This document shows, in pieces, positions 22,431-34,500 of a stretch of DNA of 64,000 nt. How positions within the stretch are numbered: position 1 is the first letter of the stretch; every line of letters starts with the position of its first letter. This DNA comes from Castanea sativa. Lineage: Eukaryota > Streptophyta > Magnoliopsida > Fagales > Fagaceae. The notes below the pieces were generated by a model, which made no database searches, was not told the DNA's origin, and saw nothing but the letters and a program-made list of their open reading frames with translations. A program made the position numbers and the translations under genes. The stretch covers positions 20,243,335-20,307,334 of the forward strand of contig NC_134018.1 in the NCBI RefSeq assembly GCF_040712315.1, given 5' to 3'.

Positions 22431-23331
22431 ACTAAATAAGTCTAGCCAATTTTATATTTCAAAAACAAGTTAAGATAGTTTAGTAAGCATACATTAACAC
22501 ATGTATCAAGAGTAGCCAAGAATATTTCATGTTGTGTGTGAAAAACATCGCAAGATTTTATAAGTGTCTACATGTTATGACAATTTGAGATATGAGAAAA
22601 TCACTTTAACTCACATAATCATAACTGTTTGATGGGGACTATCATCTTCGAGGTACATCCTATAACTCCCACATCTCCTAGAAGACATGCTTGCAATCAT
22701 ATATAAAACATTTTGATTCTTTTTGCCTTTTATTTTTCATTTCATATTTTTCTTTTAAGCAAACCATGCATGGGCATATAAGAGATAGAGAAGAAATACC
22801 TAATTATGTTAAGCTTTTGACATTGCACTTTTGCTATGCTGAAACATACAGATGTCATTTCATGATTGGTGGGTAACAGTGGTGAGATGGTTATTTATGC
22901 CTTTCTCTTAGGATTTTCTAGTCCTTCCCATCAAAAAGAGTAATACGAGTGTTAAGTACAACAGATTACTTAATCTTACTCATCACAAACATGAGCCACA
23001 AAGCTCACTTGCTTAGTTGTGCATAGAGATGCTCATCTAAACTACAAAATATACGAAATTTAGAAAACTTTGTTTCAATGGCCATCCAAGGTACACAAGT
23101 ACCAATGTACATATACACACAATGTTTTTGTATTTTTTTTATTTTTCAATTTTATTTTTATTTTTATGAAAAGCAATAATAAAACAAAATTGAAAAATAA
23201 ACAAATAAAAACATGTTAAACAAAGCAATGCATAAAACTAGACTGACTCAAAACAAGAAAGCAAAACACACAAGAATGCCAAAAAAAAAAAAAAAAGAAG
23301 AAGAAGGGGAGAGAGAGAAGAAGTGACAAAA
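22425..23331 (-). other. Non-coding internal region of element C
   Basis: No supported ORF. It holds long A/T runs (23128-23215) and an AAGAAGAAG purine tract (23280-23320) next to the gag 3' end. Confidence 0.5.
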
Positions 23332-25239
23332 TCACTTGGAGCCTTTTTCCTTCCATACTTTAGACGAACCTTTCCATTTTACAAACCCTTGATCCGGTGG
23401 TGAGGGGGAAGAATTGAAACCGTTCAAGTTCGAAAGTTCGAAAGGAACATGAGGACCTTGAGTAAATCTCCAAGAGGAGCAAAGGAGGATGGAAACTAAT
23501 TCTGGTTTACCAATGAGACCATACTGTTGCTCTGTTGAGTGGCTAACCAATTGTAGCAATTAGGTCGAGTATGTCCAGCTGTTCCATAGTGACGACAAAG
23601 ATGCTGCTTCTTCTGTTTAGGCTTTAAGTGTTTCCCTTCTTAGTTCTAGGGTTTTTGATCTCTTTCTTATCAAGCTTACAGGGTGCTCCTAAGATAGATT
23701 TACTCTTGTCTACGTTCTCACTAGCTAATTCATTTTTAACATCATTGTTCTCAGTTTCAACATTATTAGTAGGAGGAACAAGAACAGTAGTACTAGCAGA
23801 AGCAATACTAGGAGAAGAGAAATCATACCCTAAACCAGTTCGAACGGAAGCAGATTTTTGAAGACTGAGCATCTCATTAAGCTTTGCACTTATAATCCTT
23901 TCCAACTGAGCTATGACTTGGAACAGTTTTGTCTCAAGCTTCTTGGTCTTCTCAGCTAAGAAATTGTTCTCAAATCTCAATGCTTCAATGGTCTGATTGG
24001 CTTCATTAAACTTTGTGAAAATTTCTTCTCGTTCAAGCTCCACTTCACTCAGCTTCTTGGTGGCCAGCCTATACAACTTCTCGTGTTTTTCAGAGACCTT
24101 GTATAATTTTGCATAGGTTGTATGGATGTCATATTATTCATCTATCTTTTCAAACTTAGACCCCACCAACTCTTCTTCTTCATCCACATCTTCAACAATC
24201 CCTTCAGTAGGATTTATGGTAGCAGTGAAGCCATTTAGGATTCCATCATCCTCATTATCAAAATCACCCTCAGGCTCAGTGTCGCTCAATGTAGCAGCAG
24301 ATGCCTTGCTCTTCCCAGTGGTCTTAAGATACGTAGGGCACTCTTGTTTCATATGACTGAAACCCTGACATCCAAAGCATTTTGGTCCTGAGGGAACAGT
24401 GTACTGACCGCCATCCCTAGCATCCTTCTTTCCTTTGTCTTGGTTCTTGAACTGAGACGAGCTGGACTGCTTGCGGTCTTTGTCAAATCCTTTAGCATTG
24501 GCATTCTTCATAAACTTTTTGAATTGCCAGGTGATATAGGATTTCATCTTAGAATCTTCATTGTCTGAAGACTCATCAGTGTCATTGCTCTTGGCCTTCA
24601 ATGCCATGCTCTTACCCTTACTAGATTTCCCTATCCCTGTCAAACCCAACTCATAGGTCTAGAGATTGCCAACCAACTCTGTTAAAGGAATTTTGTCAAT
24701 ATCCTTCGATTCCTCAATTGCAGTGATCTTGCCATGAAATCTCTCGGGTAGAGATCTAAGCACCTTTCTAACAATCTTGGTTTGGGAATAGTTTTTCCAA
24801 GATTAAAGGCTGAGTTCACTATGTCCTTGAGCTTGGCATAGAACTTATCGAATGACTCATCCTCCTCCATCTTAATCTCTTTATAGCTCGTGGTAAGCCT
24901 CTGAAGTATTGAATCCTTAACAGCCTTGGTTCCTTCATAGGTTGTCTAGAGGATGGTCCAGGCTTCCTTTGCAGTTTCAGTGGATGATATCTTCTTGAAC
25001 TCCTTATTTGTGACTGCACTGAATAGAGCATTTAATGCCTTGTTGTTGAAATTTTCCGTCTTGATCTTAGCATCATCCCAGTCGGCCAGTGCTTCTGTAG
25101 GCTTGATCTAGCTTATCTCTACAGCTTGCCATACCTTTTCATCTAATGACTGCAAGAAAGCTCTTATGCGTACTTTCCAGTATGCATAGTTAGTGCCATT
25201 AAATAAAAGAGGTATAATAAGAGACTGTCCTCTATCCAT
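23332..25239 (-). pseudogene. Element C gag: UBN2 domain, CCHC knuckle, coiled coil, second knuckle
   Basis: From ATG 25239 the reading follows the same UBN2 gag as at 17736-18451, then KALKAKSND, an acidic Asp/Ser stretch, SKMKSYI, a zinc knuckle CFGCQGFSHMKQEC (CX2CX4HX4C), and an acidic region with Glu-Pro-Glu-Gly-Asp. After a stop at about 24134 comes a long coiled coil (KKLSEVELEREEIFTKFNEA onward). Near 23545-23600 a second knuckle-like piece (Cys/His with TAGHTRPN-type spacing) is degenerate. The C-terminal part (23332-23559) is Pro/Ser rich. Several stops and frameshifts break it. Gag would package the element RNA. Confidence 0.85.
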
Positions 25240-25296
25240 GACAAATAGGGGTTAATGGATCACACATTAAAGATTAACCCTAATCAAAGTGTGCTT

Positions 25297-25308
25297 GCTC
25301 TAATACCA
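25297..25308 (-). other. Primer-binding site of element C
   Basis: Minus strand TGGTATTAGAGC differs in one base from the standard TGGTATCAGAGC. It lies two bases from the LTR end. Confidence 0.85.
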
Positions 25309-25310
25309 CT

Positions 25311-26320
25311 TGATAGGGCAAGAATGTATTGACCCCTTGTGATGAATTATCAAATTAATTAGTCAAGTTAATTAATTAATTTAATTAGCATGCAATATGC
25401 GTGGTAGTACAAACAAATCACCAAATAACTAAATGCAGCAGAAATTAAATTGACACAGTGATTTGTTTACAAATGGGGAAAACCTATACAGCAAAAACCC
25501 TACTGGGTGATTTTAAGATCACCACTTCCGAGAATCCACTATTATCACAACAAGTGGTTACAAGTAAAGGAATCTCAGTATCTTATACCAACCTACAATT
25601 AAACCCTTATCTCAATACCCAATTGGACTTGTTCTATAGTGACAATCTCTCCTTTTCAATGCATGGCTTTCAGTACGTGATTAACCAATTTGATGCGCGG
25701 ATCCTAGTACGCGGCTTACTCACCAACTTGAGAAAGATGTTGACTGTAAAGTTCTCCAGTTGATCACACAATGAAGATCACGAAGCATCTTGGTTACAAA
25801 ACCCTACAGTGTACAAATATAGCAGCTTTTTCAAAAGAAAGATGAATTAGGGCAAATTCTGTCTCCGGTCATAATTTGCATGAACACAACTTTGCTTCAC
25901 ACTTGTGCAACCTTTTACGACCCTTATAGCAATCCTTATATATGTTTAGGGTTGTGAGAAAAGAAAGCCCAAACATGTATTCATAGATTGGATTGAATCC
26001 AGGTCTAAAAAACTGAATTTCATAAACCTCGATAGATAGGGTATGTATCGAGCTGCTATCGAGCATCAGGTAAAGACTGCCTTTTAAACCTTGATAGATG
26101 CTATCTGTCGAGATAGCTGTCGAGCATTAAAATCCAGCACTTCTTCACTTGTTTCTTAGACAGACTTGCATGGCTTTAACATTTGAACTTGAAACCTTGT
26201 TCCTGGAAGTATTAAACACATCTTAGATCTACCCAATTACAAGTAAAGTGCGTTTTGTCAAAGGATTAGCCAATTCTATATTGACATATGTTCCTAACAT
26301 AATTCACATATGTCCTAACA
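25311..26320 (-). mobile_element. LTR C, 5' LTR of element C (1,010 bp)
   Basis: Minus strand starts TGTTAGGACATATG at 26320 and ends CTATCA at 25311. A TATA-like ACATATATAAGG (minus strand, about 25933-25946) is the likely promoter. It contains one set of TCGATAG motifs, against two sets in LTR B. Confidence 0.88.
25933..25946 (-). promoter_or_regulatory. TATA box of LTR C
   Basis: Minus strand CATATATAAGG lies about 380 bp into the LTR. The same word is kept in the LTR fragment at about 44688, which supports it as a functional relic. Confidence 0.55.
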
Positions 26321-26570
26321 AAAATTTATACGTAGCATTATGTGTTTTTTTTAGGTTCAATTCAAAGATGATGAGGTTTAATTTTGAAAAGGAATATGCG
26401 AAAAACCATAAAATTCTAAATATAAATATAAAATCCAAAAGCCCAAAACCCAAATATACATTGGTCTTGTTATGTTTTTCCATAACCTTTTATGTTGGCT
26501 TTATTCCAAGAAAAAATTGTTGTATTTTCATGAATTTATTTCCTTGTATTTTGTAAGATTTAATGTAATG
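26321..26570. other. Flank between element C and the Tat element
   Basis: AT-rich sequence with no ORF. It is continuous with 37763 onward when the Tat element is removed. Confidence 0.5.
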
Positions 26571-26575
26571 GGTTT
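26571..26575. repeat. Target-site duplication GGTTT, left copy
   Basis: GGTTT precedes the LTR and recurs at 37758-37762 directly after the other LTR. Confidence 0.92.
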
Positions 26576-27380
26576 TGTAAGGACACAATTCAAATTCCCA
26601 AACTATGACTGAAGGGAGATGGGCTTCAAAGGCCTTTCTTTACAATGAATTTGTAGATGATGGGTTTGTAATCTAGATTTCAAGGATGGTTTAGACAATT
26701 AGGGAAAGGACGGGCTTTGGGCCCAATGGGACAAATTAAAGAGTTGTTTGCAAAAGTCAGACTGAGAATTCCTCCTCGGACGAAATCCGAGGATAGTTTA
26801 TAATAGTATTTCCTTGAGTTTGGATACAAATATTGATTATCATCTACTATTGGCTCTTTTTCTTCCTGAAAAAGCCTCCCCCCTTCTTCGTAGGACTTCT
26901 CCTTCATTTATACTTCTTCTTTCTCCCCTTCATCGTCCTCCACCTCATGGTTGTAACGCTCGTTTTGGATACTTGTCCCATCAATCCTTCCCTAAAGCTC
27001 ACTGGGGTCAGGGACCAAGTTTCCAAACTTCATGCTCATGTCCCATCCTTCCATCTCTACAGTCAGCGTATCAATTACAGAGCTTTTAATGTATGGGCGG
27101 TGGGAGCAGCTTTACTTTAGATATTCCACCGCTTTTTCTATTGTCCTCCACGTGTACTGTGTATTCCCATAGTCGTAGGATTCTTTATAACATAACCCCG
27201 GGAAACTAAACTTCTCTTCCTATGTCTTCGGCTTAACAATCCGAGGATAGATCTACTCCTCGGACGTATTTGGACATTTAGATACTCCAAGATCATTTTG
27301 ATGTCTTCGGACTTGGGTTTCTAGCCCAAAAGACTTCGTTGGGCCACCCTTCATACATTACTGGGCCCAATACCCCTACA
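26576..27380 (-). mobile_element. 3' LTR of the Tat element (805 bp)
   Basis: TG at 26576 and CA at 27380 on the plus strand, so inverted TG...CA is also seen on the minus strand. It is near identical to 36953-37757. Short ORFs inside (for example around 26833-27120) recur in both LTRs and are not genes. A TTATAAAG word on the minus strand near 27186 could be a TATA box. Confidence 0.95.
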
Positions 27381-27391
27381 ATAGCCCCTCG
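27381..27391 (-). other. Polypurine tract of the Tat element
   Basis: Minus strand CGAGGGGCTAT abuts the 3' LTR start. Confidence 0.7.
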
Positions 27392-27654
27392 AGATTCTTT
27401 ATTTTTTCACCTCGGGAGAAAAATAGGATCTCGACTTAAAAGACCTTTTTACCCTGTAGAATCTTGGCAATATTGTTGACGAAAATAACTTCTGAATTAC
27501 CCATCGCGTGTTCCCGATGCTTCGGTATGCGAAACGCCCCCGAATTAATTATTGGCGCCTCTATGTCTCCCACGTTTCAATGATGTGACACATATCCAAC
27601 GGTTAAGAGCGATTCCTGTGTTGAGGCGGGAATTCGCCCGCTTCAAAACTCCTT

Positions 27655-27668
27655 ATGATATATAAGTA
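27655..27668 (+). promoter_or_regulatory. Candidate TATA box for the antisense gene
   Basis: Plus-strand GATATATAAGTA lies about 280 bp upstream of ATG 27944. A CT-rich leader follows (27800-27940), as in plant 5' UTRs. The antisense gene therefore may have its own promoter inside the element. Confidence 0.5.
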
Positions 27669-27943
27669 CTAACTTCCTTCAAAATTCTTCACACTACAAT
27701 AACCTTATAACGTACCTGCCACACTTGCCATCTTCCCGTACCTTCTCGTTTTATCAAATACCCTATTCGAGGTGACCGTGCCTTCTTCTTTTTTAAAGTA
27801 AGTTCTTCAATACTCTCTCCCCTCCTTATCAGCTCTTTGTTTCTATTGTTTCTTTCCCTCCCCATCTTTTTCTTTTTTTCTCTGTATCTTTCATCCTCGG
27901 CGTAGTTCTTTGTTAGTTTTCTTCACACCCCCTTTTTTCAAAG

Positions 27944-30574
27944 ATGGGTAGATTTGCGTCCCTAGTGGATTCAAACGAAAAAATAGAGCAGTTTAAGGTT
28001 AAGTACAAAATCCCCTCGGATGTATCTATTAGGTACTGTAACGAGGAAGACTATTATACAAAAAGAAAAATGGGGGAAGTTGTAATCTCGATGATTGCGT
28101 TCATCGAAGGGGGAATGAAAATCCCCATGGGAACCGTGACTAGGGATTATCTTAGGGCTTTTAGATTAGCTCCCACCCAGTGCGCCCCAAATGTCTTTAG
28201 GATCCTAGGTTCCATAGATGCCTTAAATGAGAAGATGAACCTAGGGCTCACTCACCACGACGTGAACTGGGTTTATAACCTCCATTACCTAAGCAAAAAA
28301 GACGAATATTACCTAAAATCTAGATACCCAGAAGTTAGGCTAATTCAATGTCTGCCTGAATCAAATAAGGGCCTAAAAAACGACTTCCTGATCGTATCAG
28401 GAAATTGGCACGACGGCCTCCCCTGTCCGACAAGTTAAGGGACTCCAGGTGAAGTTTCTTTTACATACTATTATCCTTTGTCTTTTTACTTATTCTTACC
28501 CTCTTTTACTTGGATAACTCTACAGATCCACACGCCGCGGATCGTCATCCTAATCTTGTTGATTTCAGACGGTTGGATAGGATCCTACAAGCTGAGGTTT
28601 TCGTGCATACTGACGGCCAACTCCGAGCGGCTCATCTGATCCTTGGCTACACTCCGATATCCAAAGCTTTTCAGGCGCCGAAGTGCGTGATCAAAGCCCA
28701 TGATCCTCGCCTTCCTTGGATTAGCGTTTCCGTTGAAGGTTTCTTGCTATCGGAGGGGACTACCATTCCTCAAGGCACTTTGGTCACCCAACCAATCCAA
28801 CCACCACAATTCGTTCCAGTTGGGATTCCCACAGTCCCTTTCTCCACTCAACCAATCTCTGGTGAAGCTGTGTCTTCCCACTCTACCGTAAAGGAAGAAG
28901 AAGAAGAAATAATTGAGGTATCAGATTCTGAGGACGAGTTTGAGGTTTTTAATCAACCCTACTCTCCTGAAGATTCAACTCCCATCCTTGGCACCTCTAC
29001 ACAAATCTCAAAGGCTACTACTCAAGAACCTGACAATATGGGCATTCAACGTAAGATTAAGCCCAGCCTAAAAGATGTCCTCGAGGGCACTGACAAGGGC
29101 CCTAGAGTCCAAGAACCTCCTAAAGAGGTGCGCCCTCGGACTCAAGAAAAGGGTGCTGACAAAGGCCCTGAAACTAGGCTTCCACTTCCTCCCCCATCCT
29201 CCCAAACTCAACGCACCAACATAGCTGATCTTAAAAGAAAAAGGGATCAGCCGAAAGGGAAGGAAGTGGTGGAGGCAGGAAAGGGCTCTCTTTCCAAGGA
29301 GCCCGAGGTGGAAAAGGGTGGAAAACAGGCCCGCACCATGCAGACTAGGTCGGAAAGAAGAACCGAACAACAGGTGGCCGTGCGCGCCCCTATATGGCTT
29401 CCTGACATGTCCATGGACGACGAGGCCATCACCGTGGACGCGTCCATCAGAAACTCTGATGAAGGGACAGCTGCATGCGTCGCAGATGCATTGGAGCAGG
29501 CGCTGTTACTCCCCGAGGACATGGTTGAGCTTAGAAAGAAAAGGGACCACACCGTTTTTATGACTTTGAAGAAGGAGCTTGCAATGGTGAGTTTTTTCCT
29601 CTAAAACCTTGGCTATTATTTTTATTACATATATATATATATATATATATATGTCTAAGTTTTATATGTTTCGTTCGTAGGCCGTTCAATCTGCCCATAG
29701 GGCAGAAGAGATTGCCATCAGCTCCTACAAATCTCTGAGGGCCGAGGAATCCAGGCGTGAAACCGCCCAAAAGATCTCGGACCTTCACAAGAAGAAACTG
29801 CAGGAGGTCTCAACAAAGTTGGCTAAGGCAAAGAGTGATAAGGTAGGCTTAGAGGCTGATCTGAAAACAACGACTAAACAGGCCGAGGATCAGCGCCTAA
29901 TGCTCCGTCAAGCCGACAATAACCTCTCAGCAGCACGAAGGCTCATTGAGGATCTCAAGAAAGATCTAAACGAGTCTGAGATGGCCAAAGAGGAGGCCAT
30001 CAAGGGCAAAGAGGAAGCCCTTGAAGAGAAGAAAAAGGCTGAGAAAGCAAAAGAAGAGGTCAAGATCTCAAGGGACCAAGCCGAGCAAGACGGTTATGAT
30101 ATAGGTGTGAAGGAGGTCACCGAAACTTTCAAAGCTCAGGTTCCCGAGGTATGTAGGCATTACTGCCTCCAAGTGTGGAATGAGGCATTTTCCCAGGCTA
30201 GGGTTGATGCCTCTTCCACTCTTTGGAAAGCAGAGAGTGTCTACTATCCTCCTGCAATTCGAGCTTCTACCATTCCTGAAGCTGCCCAAGAAGTTGCCCA
30301 GGGATCATCTGAGGATAAGGGAGGTGATTTGGCTGAAGACTCAACTCTTCCTGAAGATGCTCTTAAACAAGATCCAGCACAAGAAAAGGCACTTGAAGAC
30401 GTACAGCCCTCAAGTGACCTTCAGGAATCTTCAAAGGATGAGTTGGGTGATCAAGCTAATCCAATAACTTTGATAGATGATCCCAAAGGCAAAGGAATTT
30501 CCGTTGAGTCCTCGGTTCAGCTTCCATCTCCTCAAGACCCCAAAGGCCCTCTGAAGATTAAGCTGAAACAATGA
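27944..30574 (+). CDS. Antisense extra gene of the Tat element (gypsy-type transposon domain plus coiled coil), three exons
   Basis: Exons on the plus strand are 27944-28433, 28526-29586 and 29681-30574. Introns are 28434-28525 (GTTAAG...CTACAG) and 29587-29680 (GTGAGT...TCGTAG, with an (AT)n core). The joined frame is 815 codons including the stop and has no internal stop. An alternative first donor at 28449 (GTGAAG) also keeps frame but would include a TAA at 28436-28438. Exon 1 resembles the putative gypsy-type transposon domain (PF04195-like; GRFASLVDSNEKIEQF, then LRAFRLAPTQCAPNVFRILG). Exon 2 is acidic and Pro/Ser/Lys rich. Exon 3 is a long Lys/Glu coiled coil (about residues 520-640) with an acidic tail. 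Extra ORFs of this kind, often antisense, are known in Tat elements, but their role is unknown. Confidence 0.8.
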
Positions 30575-30972
30575 CTGCTTCTCCATAGTTTTTGCTTGTT
30601 GCCTTTCTCTTTTTTACTTTTATTTTATTTTATCTCTAAGTATAATTTCTAAGTGTAATTGCAAAAGTACTATTGGAATCTAATATAAGCACGAATGTTG
30701 TTTTCCTTGTTTAGATGATTCTTACTTTTTTGCTTTGTTTTGATCATATTATTCCAAAAGTACCATCCTTTTGCTCTTTACTAAAGTTAATAGCAATAAC
30801 CTGAATTGAAATTGATACTCCAAGAAGGTTTAATTATGCCGGGAACTGCATTAAGTGATGCATTTAAGTAATTGATTCTTCATATTGGATCTCTAGTTGA
30901 ACTATGTAAAAATAAGGCATATGGTCTTTTGACTTAGGTATGCAAAGATTTGATGTTTTGACAAAAAGAAAA
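30575..30972. other. 3' flank of the antisense gene
   Basis: T-rich sequence with several AATAAA-like and TGTAAT-type words that could serve as polyadenylation signals for the plus-strand gene. No ORF. Confidence 0.4.
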
Positions 30973-31527
30973 GAAATGTTAATTCTTCCCAAGTAAATGA
31001 TCCGAGGACCAGGCCTAACTAAGGTTTTGTTTAACACTTGGTAAAGAATATCAATTTAGACGAGGTATGTGGTCCGAGGATCCAGGCATAACAAGCTTCA
31101 GCTTGATACTTAGACGAACAAATTGAAATGTTAATTTTCCCAAAGTAGATGATTCGAGGACCAGACGTAACTTAGGTTCTGTTTAACACTTTAATAAAGA
31201 ATATCAATTTAGACGAGGTATGTGGTCCGAGGATCCAGGCGTACCAAGCTTCAGCTTGATACTTAGACGAACAAATTGAAATGTTAATTTTCACAAAGTA
31301 GATGATCCGAAGACCAGACGTAACTTAGGTTCTGTTTAACACTTTAGTAAAGAATATCAATTTAGACGAGGTATGTGGTTCGAGGATCCAGGCATACCAA
31401 GCTTCAACTTGATACTTAGACGAACAAATTGAAATGTTAATTTTCCCAAAGTAGATGATCCGAGGACCAGACGTAACTTAGGTTCTGTTTAACACTTTAG
31501 TAAAGAATATCAATTTAGACGAACGAA
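30973..31527. repeat. Tandem repeat array inside the Tat element, 152-153 bp unit, about 3.6 copies
   Basis: The word GAAATGTTAATT recurs at 30973, 31125, 31278 and 31431. Each unit also carries GATCCGAGGACCAG, TTTAACACTT, AGAATATCAATTTAGACGA and GGTCCGAGGATCCAGGC in the same order. The units are about 95 percent alike by eye except the first. The array lies between the end of pol and the antisense gene. Tandem repeats at this position are known in Tat elements and have been linked to satellite DNA origin. Confidence 0.93.
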
Positions 31528-31579
31528 GATAATGAACGTAATGTAGTTTACAACAAAAAACGGCCGAAGTGCCTTTTAT

Positions 31580-34500
31580 TTAGTAATAGTACCTTCGTAG
31601 ATTATTTACATTCCAGGGACGTTGTACAACACGTTCGTCCAAATCTTCCAGATTGTAGGCCCCTATTCCTGCGACCGAAGTAATACGATAAGGTCCTTCC
31701 CAGTTGGGCCCCAATTTTCCCCACGCAGGATTCTTCGTCGTGCCCAAAACTTTCCTTAATACTAAATCACCAGGTCCAAGAGGTCGAAGTTTCACATGAG
31801 AATCATACCCCTGCTTGAGCTTATGTTGATAGTAAGCTAGTTGAACCATGGCGTTTTCTCGTCGTTCCTCAACTAAGTCTAAGTTTCTCATTAATAGATC
31901 ATCATTGCTATCTGGAATGAAGGAGCTTTTCTTCAGGGTTGGGAACCCAGTTTCTAAGGGTATTACTGCCTCGGCTCCATAAGTCATGGCGAAGGGTGTT
32001 TCACCTGTGGATCTTCATGGTGTAGTTCGATACGTCCACAAGACATGTGGCAGTTCTTCCACCCACCTCCCCTTGGCGTCACCCAACCTCTTTTTGAGTC
32101 CGCTCACTATTACTTTGTTGACAGCCTCGGCTTGCCCATTTCCTTGGGGATAAGCCGGAGTGGAATATCTATTCGTGATGCCCAGATCACAGCAGTACTT
32201 CTGAAAGGCTTTGCTATCAAATTGTAAACCATTATCTGATATGAGAGTATGAGGGATGCCGAACCTGGTAACGATATTCTTCCATACAAACTTTTTTGCT
32301 TCCATGTCTCTGATATTTGATAATGGCTCGGCTTCAACCCATTTGGTGAAATAATCTGTTCCCACGAGGAGCCACCGTCTGTTTCCTGTTGCTTTAGGGA
32401 AGGGTCCAACAATGTCCAAGCCCCATTGAGCAAAAGGCCAAGGGCTAGATAGAGGATTCAGGACTCCCCCTGGTTGATGTATATTTGGAGCGAATCTTTG
32501 ACATTGGTCACACTTCTTTGCATAATCTTGCGCCTCCCTCTGCATAATTGGCCACCAATAGCCCTGAATAAGGGCTCTGTGAGCTAAAGACCTTCCCCCT
32601 ATGTGACTTCCGCAAATCCCTTCATGTAACTCTTCCAAAAGTAGCTTCGTTGCCTCGGGGTGCATACATAACAAATATGGTCCCGAAAAGGAACGTTTGT
32701 ACAATTTCTGGTCCTCGGATAACCAGAAATGAGTGGCTTTCCTGCGAACTTTATCTGCTTCAGCCTTTTCTCCAGGCAGGATGTCATTTCTGAGAAATGT
32801 TTCTATTTGATCCATCCAACTAGGCCCTGTCCTAATTTGAAGAATTTGAGTGGAGTTACCATCCGTCCCAGTGGGTTTCAACAGATCTTCAACAAGGATA
32901 ACTCGTGGTAGACTTTGTGCCGAGGATGTCGCGAGCGTGGCTAATGAGTCGGCATGGGTATTGCCACATCTGGATACATGTAATAGTAAAAAAGACTCAA
33001 ATTTAGATTGCATATACCTGACCTGGGTTAGGTATTCTCGCATTCTGGAATCCCTTGCTTCTAGCTTCCCTTCTACTTGGCCTACCACCAACAGTGAATC
33101 TGAGAACATTTGCACCGTCTTTCCTCCCATTTTATGAACCATGTTCATCCCTGCGAGAATGGCCTCATACTCTGCTTCGTTGTTGGTGGCCGAGAATCCT
33201 AATCTCAAAGATTTCTCAAAAGTAATTCCCTCTGGGGATATCAAAACTAGTCCTATACTAGATCCCCTCTGATTTGCTGCTCCATCAACATGGACTTTCC
33301 ATAATGGAGGCCCTTCGCACGAAATCATGCCAACTGACTTTTTACCCATGCCTTCTTGATAGTCTTCTAACGAAGGCTCAGCAAATTTCGCCACAAGGTC
33401 CGTGATGACCTGTCCCTTTATAGGGGTGCGAGGCATATATTTGATATCGAAAGCTCCTAGGACAGTTTCCCATTTGGCAATTCTTCCCATATAATATGCA
33501 CTTCGCAGAATCGATTTAAGAGGGAGTTGTGTGAGAACAACAACCGTATGAGACTGGAAGTAATGGGGAAGTCTTCGTGCAGCATGTACCACCGCCAAGA
33601 TAGCTTTCTCCAGTGGCAAATAACTCAGCTCGGCCTCATGCAGAGATTTGCTTACATAATAAACCGGTCTCTGGATATTATTGTCGTCTCGGATAAGAAC
33701 CAAACTAACTGCATGGTTAGCCACTGCAATATATGCAAACAAAATTTCATCAACTTCTGGTCGAGACATAACTGGCGGTCGCGAGAGATATTCTTTTAGC
33801 TGTTGGAAAGCCACCGCGCACTCCTCGATCCATTCAAAACCCTTCCATTTATTCAATAATTGAAAGAAAGGTCTGCATCTGTCCGCGGACCGAGATATAA
33901 ATCTGTTGAAAGCAGCAGTCATACCTGTTAGCCTCTGCACTTCTTTAGGATTCCGAGGTGGGTGTAAGTTGTTTATTGCCTTAACCTGAGCAGGATTCAC
34001 TTCAATTCCCTGGTGAGTCACCATATATCCTAGAAACTTGCCCGATCCCACACCAAAAGAGCATTTAGAGGCATTAAGCCGCAATTTATACTCTCTTAGC
34101 TTCTGAAAAGTGTTGCTCAGATCTTCCAGATGTGCTGAAACTTCTTTACTCTTTACCACCATATCGTCCACGTATACCTCAATAGTTTTTCCTAGCTGTG
34201 CCTCAAACATTCTTGTCATCATCCTTTGGTAGGTAGCCCTTGCGTTTTTCAAACCAAAGGGCATTACCTTATAATGATAATTTCCCGTATGAGTGACGAA
34301 TGCAGTTTTCTCCTGGTCCTCAACGGCTAAAGGTATCTGGTGATAACCTTGGAAAGCATCAAGAAAACTCATCCGAGGATGTCCAACAGTAGCGTCAACC
34401 AATTGATCAATCCGAGGCATTGGGAATGAGTCCTTCGGGCAAGCTTTGTTTAAATCTGTGAAGTCTACACAAACTCTCCACTTCCCATTCTTCTTTTTCA

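Larger units (their letters stand above)
18522..26320 (-). mobile_element. Large copia-like LTR element C without pol
   Basis: On the minus strand: 5' LTR 25311-26320, primer-binding site, gag with zinc knuckle and coiled coil (23332-25239), about 2 kb of non-coding sequence, a putative plant transposon protein ORF (20585-21560), polypurine tract, and 3' LTR 18522-19904. No integrase, RT or RNase H can be found in the 5.4 kb internal region. The element must therefore have depended on another copy for movement. The 3' LTR is followed at once by a second primer-binding site and gag, so the unit is part of a longer LTR-internal-LTR-internal array. Confidence 0.75.

Noticed and set aside
26814..27120. 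Two overlapping open frames of 91-95 codons, repeated at 37191-37497
   Set aside because: They lie inside both copies of the Tat LTR, lack any domain, and are best explained as chance frames.
30973..31527. Regular spaced repeats that could be taken for a CRISPR array
   Set aside because: Units are directly tandem with no unique spacers, in a plant retrotransposon.
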